Shown: positions 49,228 through 60,000 of the stretch, piece after piece
How positions within the stretch are numbered: position 1 is the stretch's first letter
Layout of the letters: each line of letters starts with the position of its first letter
Source: Lepidurus packardi
Taxonomy: Eukaryota; Arthropoda; Branchiopoda; Notostraca; Triopsidae
DNA: 64,000 nucleotides
Direction of reading: 5' to 3'
Assembly: GCA_023053545.1 (NCBI GenBank)
Contig: JAKZAN010000001.1
Location: 12,912,024-12,976,023, forward strand
The notes under the pieces: generated by a model
What the model saw: the letters and a program-made list of their open reading frames with translations, nothing else
Database searches by the model: none
Told to the model about the DNA's origin: nothing
Translations under genes and position numbers: made by a program

Positions 49228-50346
49228 GATCCAAGGAAGGAGAAATGGCAGCTCCAAATACACACCAGGACAGCACACGAGCAAATTTAGTTTGTCTTAT
49301 TTTTTCTGGACTTCGAAGACGTTTGACTCTGAGTGCTCTTTTCTAACTACTTGTGTTCCAGTCACAGTCAGGTAAATAGGCGCTCAAGGAATCTAATAAC
49401 CGTCTCATTTTGCGAGACGGGGACTAATTGCGACTCACTCACAGTTCGCCAACACACTCCTAGACACAAAGAGAAGCTAGAACTGTGAAGCTCTGTTCGG
49501 TCGGCCCCTCGACCAACTCAACTGTCCTGCAAGTGGCGCCACCAGCTAGAGTCGTCTATTTCAAATAGTTCTTAAAACAACCACGTGCGGGAGCACGTAC
49601 TGGGCCTTGTTATAGGTCTTCGGTTGATCTGCCTTGGGCTCAACGAAATAGTTCAGTCACTGAAGGAAGAATTGAAGGTATTTGGCTGGCCGCGGAACGA
49701 AGCAAAGCAAAAGGGTTTCAAGGAAACACTTGTTTTTGAGAGCATACAATACAGTTAACTTTGAGTTGTGCCGGATAAAAGTTGTTGATTCTTCTTATAG
49801 AGGACCTCTCGTTACATTCATTCGGTAAGATTTGTGCTTAGGTAATAGTAATTCGTGTTGTTTTCGTTAAGAGTTACCTCCCCCAAGACGAAGTTGACTT
49901 GCGATTTGCGATATAACCCGCAATAGAGAAGAGAGAAAGTGTGCCTCTTCTTCGAGATGGGCAAGATTTGAAGAAGAGGCCATGGGGATGAATAGCTACC
50001 GACCAAACTGGAAAGTTTTGTACGTGCTCGGGGGTTCGCTTCGGATAGATGACGACTATACCGGTTATCGCCTACTCATTTTCGCGCATTATCTTTTTCC
50101 GCGTTGATTACCAGATTAGACATGCCGTACAGTACGTCATGAATGGGACTTACCGATCAAGCAAGCCCGTCCATTGTTAGCACACGAGTGAGAAAACGTC
50201 TTTTCGCCTTCCGCGCAGATGACATGCCAGCACACACGATCAATACTTGACGTACCGTTGACCTAGTTGAATGGAATAACAAACCTTTAGAGGAGATCAC
50301 TAGACCGAGAGAATTACTATGAATTTAAGATTTAACTTGTCAGCAA

Positions 50347-50589
50347 ATGTTTTTTAAGATTTTTTTGCTAGGCAAATTGACCATGGGCTGGGACGTCAAC
50401 CTTTGTCATTTTGCAGTCCTTGAGAAATACGACAAGCCCGGTGTCATTTTACCCGGCATTTCCCTCTCAACGGGCAAAAAAGATGCGATAGTTCAAATTG
50501 CAATCCAAACACATCAAGGCGAACGTCGTATTTTTGTGTCCCATAATTTAAAACAAAGATTTTGCATCTTCGTTGACAGGTTTAAATGA
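50347..50589 (+). CDS. Unrecognised 80-codon ORF
   Basis: An open frame starting MFFKIFLLGKLTMGWDVN, with a second Met at codon 13, ends at TGA 50587-50589. Its composition is protein-like (balanced charged and hydrophobic residues), but I recognise no family. Possible acceptors (TTTGCTAG before 50373, TTTTGCAG before 50417) could make part of it an exon. It may be chance; it sits 220 bp before the MARVEL 1 ATG on the same strand. Confidence 0.2.
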   Translation: MFFKIFLLGKLTMGWDVNLCHFAVLEKYDKPGVILPGISLSTGKKDAIVQIAIQTHQGERRIFVSHNLKQRFCIFVDRFK

Positions 50590-50808
50590 AGACATTTCGA
50601 GTCACATACCCACATGAAGCTTTCCATGACGTTCGTGTGTGGTAAAGACCTTCGTTCCCACACGCAGCGTCCTCAAAAAGATCTTGATCTAGTTTTTAAA
50701 ACTTGAGCTAAGTCACGTTCTCTTTTATTTACTTATAGATAAAACACAAAAAAAAGAAAAGGAAGAAAGAAAACGCCTGGGGACTTGTCTATTGTTATTT
50801 GGCCCACG

Positions 50809-51532
50809 ATGGCAGATCCCGGATTTCCTAGTCAATATACCACGACGACCACGACAACGTCGACGTCGGTGGTAACGAACATTAGGTTTGATCCGTCGTA
50901 CGTTCGAACGATACCCGGAATACTTAAAATCGTGGCCATGGTAAGTTTAGAGCTAAAATAAAGCTTCGATGCCTTTTTAACATAGAAAATAAAAATAGGT
51001 ATTGGATATTCTTGGATTCATATGCATTATGGTCTCGGTCAATAGTCTGCACTCAAGGGCAGGATGGTTCAATTTTTGTGCCATGGGTGGCTTTTGGACT
51101 ACAGGCATTCTACTAGTGATGTATCTTTTCCATGCTATCGAAAAGTTACATTTCATTCCGTGGCTGCTCGTGGTAAGTTTACCTATGTCACTTAAAAATT
51201 TAAGGGTATTCTAAGGTTCGTTTTTCCCACAGGAATTCGTGTATTGTACAGCTTGGTCTTTTTGTTACATGACAGCCTCTTCAGCTTGTGCTGCATGGGG
51301 AAGTCACGATGAAGCATGGGCTGCTGCAGCGGTAAACTATTTCTCATAATCTTTGTATCAGAATGTTTCTTTCTAATTGTTTATTGAATAGTTCTTTGGC
51401 TACTTGTCCATGATTGTGTATGGAGCAGATGCGTATTTTAAATTCAAAGGATGGCGAAATGGGGATATAGCGCAGGGTGAACGTCAGATTCAAAAGACGT
51501 CGAGCTCTGTGACGTCTCCAGCTGCGTACTGA
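50809..51532 (+). CDS. MARVEL-domain four-pass membrane protein 1
   Basis: MARVEL proteins act in membrane apposition and vesicle traffic. Four exons: 50809-50940, 50999-51172, 51233-51331 and 51392-51532; all introns are phase 0 and the product is 181 aa. A Thr-rich cytosolic N-terminus (YTTTTTTTSTSVV) is followed by four hydrophobic segments: ILKIVAMVLDILGFICIMVS, a NFCAMGGFWTTGILLVMYLF block, a FVYCTAWSFCYM block and FFGYLSMIVYGADAYF. The ending VYGADAYFKFKGWR is typical of arthropod CKLF-like/plasmolipin-like MARVEL proteins. The cytosolic tail is Ser/Thr-rich. The next gene but one is a tandem paralogue with the same intron plan. Subfamily is not certain. Confidence 0.85.
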
Positions 51533-51976
51533 AAACCTCTTTAAGTTTCTTATATCCGTCTACTTTAATTATTTCAGTGGCTAACATTAGGCTTTACGAT
51601 CACGTATGTCCGTTTCCATCTCAAATTCACTGCCCGTTTGGTCTATAGGGAAATCTTAGGTCTTGTCCAATTTTTTTTTACAATTCTAGGTCATTTTTTC
51701 TTTCTATGCCAAGGGGCACTTTCTCGGCTATGCAAAAAGAAACTGCTACCCTATATACTGTGACCGCTACATTCATTAAAAAAATCGTCATGTCATACGG
51801 TCCGTCGTAACGTTTGCCTTTCAGTTGTCATTTTCCATATGAACGTTAACGTTCTTCTGTTTCTTTTTTTAAGCGTCTCCGTGTCTTAGTCACGTGCTTT
51901 AAAATCATGTTCCTCCGTATTACATAAGAGCCTTTGTCTTTAAGTTTCCTACATCTCTCAGCGACCCCCGAAAAAG
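51533..51976. other. Spacer after MARVEL 1
   Basis: 444 bp of T-rich sequence containing the MARVEL 1 3' UTR. A good acceptor-like tract (TTTCCTACATCTCTCAG) ends at 51960, just before the unrecognised ORF. Confidence 0.45.
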
Positions 51977-52420
51977 ATGACGGAAGAGAAAACAGCCGAT
52001 TTCGATGATCTCAGAGGCAGGAAGGGGTGGACGGCATACGATCAATGTATGTAAAAGGTCAGATTGGAAGGCACATAGAAAGGCAAAGTTGATATTATTT
52101 TTTTCTTTTTAGGGCAAAACAGACTCGTGTCGTTATTCTGTAGATATTGTTATTGTATCAAGTACAGTTTGAATTTTGTGCGCAAACTTTCTTTTAATTC
52201 CACTCGTAGCGTCAGAGGCATTGGATATGGTGTTGCCATCTAGGGGAGTTGCACTTAGTACTGCACCACATTGGCAAGTGTGGGTGAGCGTATTCCTCCC
52301 TCATAACGCCTACACGTTTCCCGCCCGCTACAAAAAGCCACAGCCCTACCACACCTTACATATCGTACGCGCTTTGCAACAGGTTGTACGTGAAACAAGT
52401 GTTCTTCGCCCCATAATCAA
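51977..52420 (+). CDS. Unrecognised two-exon ORF upstream of MARVEL 2
   Basis: Exon A 51977-52046 (ATG, ends CAAT before GTATGT) joins exon B 52210-52420 (acceptor CACTCGTAG, ends ATCAA before GTAAG). The phases fit and give 93 residues plus two bases: an acidic start (MTEEKTADFDDLRGR), then WTAYDQSSEALDMV, a segment with HWQVWVSVFLPHNAY, a FPARYKKPQPYHTL block and RALQQVVRETSVLRPI. It carries no signal peptide or known motif that I can name. Exon B ends in phase 2 and the next acceptor (52659-52661) would continue in frame as K-M-A-T into MARVEL 2, so it may be a 5' extension of that gene or a separate gene whose last exon is not recognised. Confidence 0.45.
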
Positions 52421-52662
52421 GTAAGATTTTCTTTAGTCATTTTTTCTTTTTTAACTCGCCGGAATCTTGTTCAGCACAGCTCTTTTTTACACGCCTAACG
52501 AAAGCTAGGGCATAATATCTATTTATATCTCGACTTTCGCTCCTCTAGCTCGTCTATACTGCTAGACTTAACCACTTCCGTGTGCCACAAGCTGGGTTTT
52601 GAATTCTGTGAATCCTGCTGAAACGTAAATAAAAAGTATTATTCGTTTTTTTGTTCTTTAGA

Positions 52663-53395
52663 ATGGCTACAATTACTATGACCAGCACTACAACGACGTC
52701 TCCCGTTTTATTGCGCCCAGACTCTGGATATATGCGAACAAGGCAAGGAATATTTAAGATCGTTGAAATTGTAAGTCCATATTTACATGCACATATAAAG
52801 AAAAAAGCGCTAATTGCTTTGGTTGACAGGTCCTTTGTATAGTGTGCCTGCTCTGCATAGCTTTTTCCTCCTTTAGCAGTTCAGCGTCAGGGTGGTTTTA
52901 CTTTGTGGCTAGCATCGCCCTTTCGTCGACGATCATACTACTCTTCTGCCACGTCTGCCATCTCGTACATCGCATTAACCGTATCAATTGGGCCTTACTG
53001 GTAATTTTATCCATTGATTTTTCAATGGTTTTATCCATTGATTTTATCCATTGATTTATCCATTTGACAGAGGTGTTATGAGTACGAGGAAAGTAACCTT
53101 TTATTCCGTTTTATAGGAACTGATCCTGTGTTTTACGTGGGCGGTGTTACTTTTTATTGCATCTTGCGTGTGTGCCAATTGGGTTGCTACTCATAGTAAC
53201 CTTACTTCCTGGGGAGTAGCAGCGGTAATCAAAACCCAATTATCTCCCTGTAATGAATTACTCATATGATCCATTTCCTTTCAATTTTAGTTCTTTGGCT
53301 TCCTGACAACGCTAGTGTATGCAGTTGATGCCTTCTTCAAATTCGGAGGTTGGAGACACGGACCCCGAATTGTTGTCACTACCACTGGGGCCTAA
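52663..53395 (+). CDS. MARVEL-domain four-pass membrane protein 2
   Basis: Four exons: 52663-52770, 52830-53000, 53117-53224 and 53291-53395, all phase-0 introns, 163 aa from the ATG at 52663. The N-terminus is Thr-rich (MATITMTSTTTTSPV) like MARVEL 1. Four hydrophobic segments follow: IVEIVLCIVCLLCIAF, a GWFYFVASIALSSTIILL region, a ELILCFTWAVLLFIASC block and FFGFLTTLVYAVDAFF. It ends in KFGGWRHGP, matching KFKGWRNGD of MARVEL 1. The shared intron positions and ending show tandem duplication. A splice acceptor directly before the ATG means there is at least one upstream exon, perhaps the unrecognised ORF at 51977-52420. Confidence 0.83.
53005..53066 (+). repeat. Short tandem repeat in MARVEL 2 intron 2
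   Basis: TTTATCCATTGAT-type units of 10-14 bp recur four to five times, some truncated. The intron remains only 116 bp long. Confidence 0.75.
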
Positions 53396-56300
53396 TTCAA
53401 CTAGCTTGTTTTTGCATTTAGATGAGAGGGATGACCCAAGGCTTTATAGTGTTTAAGTTTAAAGCTCTCTTTCTTTTTTGTTTTCCCTATTAGGTTAATT
53501 GGTTCAATGCTTGGAATTCTCTTTTTGCACAACTCCCTTTCCACCTTGACGGATTGCATATTTCTTTCGATAAACCCATAAGTTTTTTATTTTAAAATGT
53601 GTCATCTGTGTGTGATTTTCAATTTAACCAAGTGCAAGTTTTCTCTCAGCTGTCGCAACTCACCGAGTGCCTTACCAAATTCTAATGTACGCTTCGCGGC
53701 CAGTGTTTTCCTTTGCCTGATATTTTGGAGATTGGTAAAAGAAACAACATTGTGGGCCCAGACAGTTCAAACTTCAGATCTGATGTGTTTGTATTTCTAT
53801 GTTAAACAATAGCATTCTATTCCTGTGTAACGAGTGATTTTTGCTTGGCAAACAGAAAATACATTATTAACTTAAACGTTTGAAACTCACATTTTACATT
53901 ACCAAGTTTTGCTACACGAGCAAGGTTTTCGCAATCTCTATTAATAGAACGTACTTAACACATTAAACCTGTAGCCACTTTTCTCGCATATCCGTCTTCG
54001 ATCGCTTGCTAACCAACTTACCGAAACTGATATGAAGTGTAAATGGCAGTAAGTAATGCCCAGAGACGTCTGTTTAGCAAGCTGTATAGTGATATCCGAG
54101 TTTTTCTTCTATTCAAATCTAATACTTGGCAGCCACTGGCGTACTAGCGGCCATGAAAAGGAATATGTGATAGAAGTATTTAGAAATACGTCTTTGCTTT
54201 CATAATAGAGAAACTCGCTACACGACAAAGAAGTTTCCTCAGACGGCCTTGGCTAAGACGAAGAAAGTTATAAGCTCCCAATGATTACTTACTACGTATC
54301 GCTATGTACGCAATCTCTAAGCTGGGTAGCATCTCAAAAACTTCTCAATGTTCAGCGATTTGACGGGTTTCCTGTTCCATTTCCGCACACTGTTTCTTTT
54401 GACACACTGGAACGAGCGGATATTGCTTTCCCCAAGAAGGCAATCATGCTTGCTCAAGCGGAATGCGACAATGCGAGACGCTCTTCCTTCCCACGTGCAA
54501 TGCTGTATCTGGATTCCATTGCTTCAATAGAAAGAAAAATCTCTCTTGCTTACCAAATCGTTAAATTATCTTCAGAAAACAGATGCCTCTTGCTTTTACA
54601 CCAGTCGAAAGCCGTTTTTCTATATTTTTTAGCATGCTAAATGCTTCCGACTGTTGCCTTTTCTCAGAAAATAGCCTTATTACATAAGCAGCGCTTTTTT
54701 TTAACAATCTTTCCCAACTCTTCTTCATTCCCCCAGACATTATCCTACTGTTTCATTTCCCCGCCTCCGTTCCCTTGAGAACGTGCGATGCATCATGCCT
54801 GGCAAGCACAGGATGGATGGGATGAAAAGTCACAACACAACAAATGGTGTTTACCGCCACGAGGCCTACGAAAGTGAGCTGAAGGCTTGCTTTCGCGATG
54901 CTTCACTGACACGGCAGGATCTCATGCCTCATTCAAGGAGTAATACGGATTCCGTGTAAGGAAATCCTCCAAGAAATTACGGGTGCGTCGTTTTGACGCT
55001 CGGTACGCACTTCTTCTTGCTTACTATGCGCAGCTTTCCCTTTTGTGCATACATATAACATGTTTTCTTGTCCTCAACAATAAACAAGTGATTGTCAAGG
55101 CTTCCCCCAGGAAAAAATAATCCAACCTCTAAGCGTATACGAAAAAAAGCCTATTCATGCATTAATCTAAATATTTTGCCTTGTCAGCGCCAATACGCAT
55201 TAGCGTCCAAAGCCTAATAACAAAAACCATCCATTCGCTTAGTTTCCCATTTTCCTATAAGTTATTTTTATGCCAAGAAAAAAAAACTTTTATTACTCAT
55301 TGTATTGTATGTACGACTTAGTCTACCGATAGCTGATTGACTCCATTTCCCGCTTTCACCCGTTCTTCTATTTGATCTTTTGCAATTTCTAGCAGAAAGA
55401 GGTAAGAAAACACTACATCAAGTCAGTATGTATTCCAATAATAAATTGGGACACTCCGTGGTTGTGTTTCTTAAAGTCAGAAACTGCAATACCCGGATGG
55501 GTTTCGCGACTTGAATTCGCTTAGAGATTTGAAATTGCTAACGGTTTTCCCTTGCGGATCACGGTTCGCTCCGCGAATAGCAAACAAAACGGCAACGGCA
55601 CTAAGTACAAGCATCCTTTATCAGAAGTGGTAGAGGGTCACGTAAGAACGGGAGGAACAAACATAAAAAGGTGATTTTGGTCCTAAACCTTTGCACGCAA
55701 GCGCCTTTTATCTCCTTGCGGAGTCTATATCTCTTCAAAGGCTCTTCTCCATCGCGTTTACTCTTAGCACTTGGGGTTCTGTCCAGTAACCCGGATGGTG
55801 TGTCACCTACTGCTATCCACGTACTGTATTTTCGTTTCCAGTGACGGAACTACAAAATCTTCTGAATTGTTATTTATTAAAAGAATCTACGATAGCTGTT
55901 TGTGCTCTTTGTTTGTTTTTGTTTTTTTTTTTTGCTGGCCGAAATGAGACAGTTCCCCAACGCCAGATGTGCAAGCCAAAGCTCGATTGACAAGAGTCGA
56001 GGGAATTTAATCTTCAACAAGGTTGTTTGATTGAAGGGTACTAGGGCTCGCAATCATCCGGACAAAGCAGTTTTATCATGCAGGACATATGGATCCCGTT
56101 TCGCAAGACCTACAAAGGAAAACTTGATGAACTGGAAACGTGGACGTTTTTAGTGCCCAGTGCGAGCGGAGATTTCGTATGAAAAACGAGGGCGGGTACA
56201 CAAGAAACGAATAGCGCTCTCGATACTGGCTAAGCTGAGAGGCTTTGGATTGGGATTCAGATGGCAGTGCATCCATCCTCCTTCACTTAAGAACTATAAC

Positions 56301-57086
56301 CTTCCTGAAGGATTTAGAGTCCCAGTCATAAACTATTGAAAGTGATCTGAGTGAGCGCTGCAACGTCATCTTAACTCAACCACACCTCTTTAGTATTCCG
56401 CCCACGCTTTTAGAAAAAGGAACGAAAAAACAACCCCTACAGATGCTGCGCTAATACGAAGCCAAATAGGCTTAAGTGATCCGGTGGCAGTAACATATAG
56501 AGAAAAAGTGATCCCTTTCCATTACAATAGCGCAATAAGGCTTTCCGGGGTGGTTTCGTTAAGCAGGGGTTCAGATTCCGAAAAACAACAAAAAATACGT
56601 CAAAACCACGAAATCAAATTAAGTTATTTGGAGTGTTTGTACGCAAAAGCTGAAATTTAATTTTGGACCAAGACCGTTTATCGTTGGAATTTGCTCTTAG
56701 TCTTATTTAAAAGGAATAGAGCCCAAAAAATTCCAACGAAATCTTGCTGGATTATTACCCCTTATTAAACGACAAGGAAGAAAAGAATAAAGACTAAATC
56801 TTTTTATTATGTTTTTCCCCATATGAAAAAAACTATTTGCAGTAGTTGCCTACACCACGTGACAACGTTATGGTCCTCCGAGGAATTTGTCAGCGTTTTC
56901 TTGGCATCTAGAGATCTATACCCTATCACTTGCTAGCCTGTTTTATTCCCTTTGGATCAACACTCAGTCCTAGCCAGCAAGCATTTTATTGCATGAAGAA
57001 ATCGCACCCTCTCCGCTCCGAAAAAAAAACTGAGACGTTACTTCCTGTAATCGTTCTTGGTTTTCACGCTGTTGCCGTGATTCAGG
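53396..57086. other. Gene-poor 3.7-kb region between MARVEL 2 and the Elk channel
   Basis: Should contain the MARVEL 2 3' UTR and the Elk promoter. I find no domain-bearing ORF. A 54-codon ORF at 54795-54959 is noted separately. Open frames at 53597-53812, 54281-54640 and 56076-56276 look like chance. No RNA gene was recognised by eye. Confidence 0.45.
54795..54959 (+). CDS. Small ORF of 54 residues, unrecognised
   Basis: ATG 54795 to TAA 54957-54959. The product is hydrophilic (MPGKHRMDGMKSHNTT... ending SNTDSV) with no hydrophobic segment. No splice site or family match is apparent. Composition is more protein-like than the surrounding sequence, but a chance ORF cannot be excluded. Confidence 0.15.
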   Translation: MPGKHRMDGMKSHNTTNGVYRHEAYESELKACFRDASLTRQDLMPHSRSNTDSV

Positions 57087-60000
57087 ATGCCTGCTCGTAA
57101 AGGCCTCTTGGCTCCTCAAAATACGTTTCTTGATACCATAGCAACGCGATTTGACGGGACCCGTAAGTTACTAATCCATTCTTTCGTAACGGATTTTGTT
57201 GAAGTTCTTTTGGGCATTTTTTCATGTTTTGTACATAAAAAACTTGGAAAATCGCAACAACTTGGCAATAGCAGACAAAGAAACAATAACAAGTTGGTAG
57301 ACAAAGGAAGTTGCAAAAGAATGAGGCGTAATAGATATTCAATTGCTTCCAAGTCAGAAATGTGACAAGAAGAAATGTCGGTGCTCAGAGTAAATTGAAA
57401 AAAGTAAAACCATCTATTGTACCCTTGCGGAATTAATAATGACAATTTTGTGGATGGTGCACAGACAAATAGGGGGGTTGACAGACATGGGCAGAGCAAG
57501 GTGTTAAACTTTTCATTGAGCCCAAACAAAAAATAAACACTTTCGAAATACCTTTTATCAACCTTGATAGGCTACCCCAAGTTATCTTACAGCAGCTGCT
57601 ATTCGTATTACCTAAGCACAAACACCGTTTTCAAAGTTACTACAGCAACAGGACGCCATTGTTATGACCGCTAGAGTATTGGCCAGTAATCCATTTTAAG
57701 AAATTCATTATGTACTTATTTTATTTATTTTTTGGACGTTCCTTAGAGTAACTGTGATTATGTCCAATTTCCAAAAAATGCTAGTAACCTGAAAACCGAT
57801 ACTACCGAACTTTAGTTTCTTGAGGGTTTCGAGCGGGGAAATGCTAGCAGAGGAAATCGACGTTTAGTGTGACTGAATTACTAAATCGAATCATGTTTAC
57901 TTAACTGGTATTTACTTATATATATATTTTTAGACAGCAACTTCGTGTTGGGCAATGCTCAAGTACCCTCCATGTACCCTATTGTTTACTGTTCGGACGG
58001 TTTTTGCGAGGTGACTGGATTTTCTCGGGCCCAGATCATGCAAAAGCCTTGTTCTTGCAAATTTCTCTACGGTCCCGATACTGCTGAAGAACACAAGCAA
58101 GAAATCCAGCAGGCTCTGGACACGAAATCCGAGCTCAAACTCGAAGTAATTTTCTACAAGAAAAGTGGTAAGCAAATCGCAGAACTTGGCACCAAGAAAT
58201 ACACATACACCTAACTTTAATAACAACCGTCAGATCAAAACATTTTCAAAACGCCACTAACGGCATCTCCAAAACTTAGCCGGCTGCAATAAGTACGACA
58301 TCCCAACTTTCTATGATCACATGCCTCTTAAGGGAAGAAATCCGCGCCTAAAGTCGTCCATTCTCAGAATGGCCATACAGTTAACTTTGCTTTTTTTTTC
58401 CCTATAATCTGCCCTGATTTTGTAGAAAATTCTGAAATATCAGCTTAATTCCGCGCTGGCGTTACGTAAGGTAAGGTTAGACCCACGACTATACAGTTTA
58501 GGTTTCATCACATCATTTACATCACAGTACTTAGGTTTCATATAAAGCACAGTATATAGGTTTTTTCATAAAACACAGTATATAGGTTTCAACCTATATA
58601 CTGTGGTTTATATATACTGTTTGCTCTTCGAATTAATTAGATTGTGGTTTACAGAACTTTCTAAGATATTTGTAAACACTTTTTTAACAACTTTCGTTAG
58701 ACATAAACAAATTCGAGATATAAAGTCATGCTCATATTACGATGTCACGGGGTTTGTATGCTACAATTTCAAATTCCATTAAAAACTGAGTAAAGCTTCG
58801 CAAAGTATAAACAGTCGTCCACGAAAACTAGTTCAGATTACGGTCATTCTGCGAATGATTAGATCTGCCTTAGGAGATGTCTAGCCTTGGACGTGCGGTT
58901 GTCTAAAATATGGACTCTTTACGGGCGGCCGGCTTTGTTTTGGAGTTCTCCCGCGTTACCATGGTGGCTATTTCGGAGATATTTTCGGTTAATATTATTA
59001 CTAGCTATACACTTCTTGAGGTCCAAATTATTCCACATGACTTTCACCATAACATGTTAGAGTTGGAGTTAGATTAGAGTTGAATTCCACTTAAAAGCTC
59101 TCGTATAGCTAAGCTTGTTCCACCTTGACTACCCCTAGGTGGCTCGCATATTTTGTTTTGGTATCTATGAACCCATGCGCATTGCTTCTGCGCAAAAATA
59201 GTGTGCAATAACTTCACAGCTACGTACGGAAATTAACTTGAATTTTTGAAATTAAGTGACAAAACAATAAAAGAACACTGAACTGACTTGCCCTCCGTAC
59301 TCGAATAGATCACATTACTGTTAAAAGTTTCGTCCTGTATCTTTAATACTTTTTACGTCAGTGATTTCCTGTGTTTCCACATTGTCGTGCGTCAAAAAGC
59401 TAAGCTATACGGGAACCTTTTAATAAGCCTAATTCAGGCTGATTAAAATAGATCGAAATAGGAAATAGAGCGAGACAAGACAGAAAGAGACAAATAAAAT
59501 TTGAATTTTTGAAAGATAGTAATAATTGAAAACGCGACAGGTACGTCGTTTTGGTGCTTACTTGATTTGGTGCCCATAAAGAATGAGAAACGCGAAGTGG
59601 TTCTTTTCCTTGCCTCTCATAAAGACATTACGCCACTCAAACTCGCCGCTGATCTCCACGAAGGAAAAGAAGTGACTTCAGATCCAGGTAAGCGCTTTTT
59701 TCTTTCTATGGCTTAGCTTTTGTTTGACTTAGTTGGATTGCTGAGAAACTTTTCCCAGACGACAACGACAATTACGATCCGGAAAGTCCTCCTATTCGTA
59801 AAAATGCCAATTACGCGCGACGCCGAAGCCGTGCAGTTCTCTACCAGTTATCCGGACACTACACTCAGCGGAGGAGCAAAGGCAAACTTAATGGGGTAAG
59901 GAAAAAAGAAACTATCCAGAAAAGTTTAAACTTTCTACCTTTATTTCTCCTTTATATTTGCCCTTCACAGTCATTGTTGCAACCCGCAAGCGTGCCACCG

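Larger units (their letters stand above)
49075..50808. other. Divergent intergenic region, MTSS1 and MARVEL 1
   Basis: About 1.7 kb with the MTSS1 promoter at the left. A candidate minus-strand TATA lies at 49220-49227. An 80-codon ORF at 50347-50589 is listed separately. The right end should hold the MARVEL 1 promoter. Confidence 0.5.

Noticed and set aside
57116..57529. 137-codon minus-strand ORF over the Elk PAS-cap exon
   Set aside because: Partly the antisense of a conserved coding exon and otherwise low-complexity Leu/Ser; no domain.
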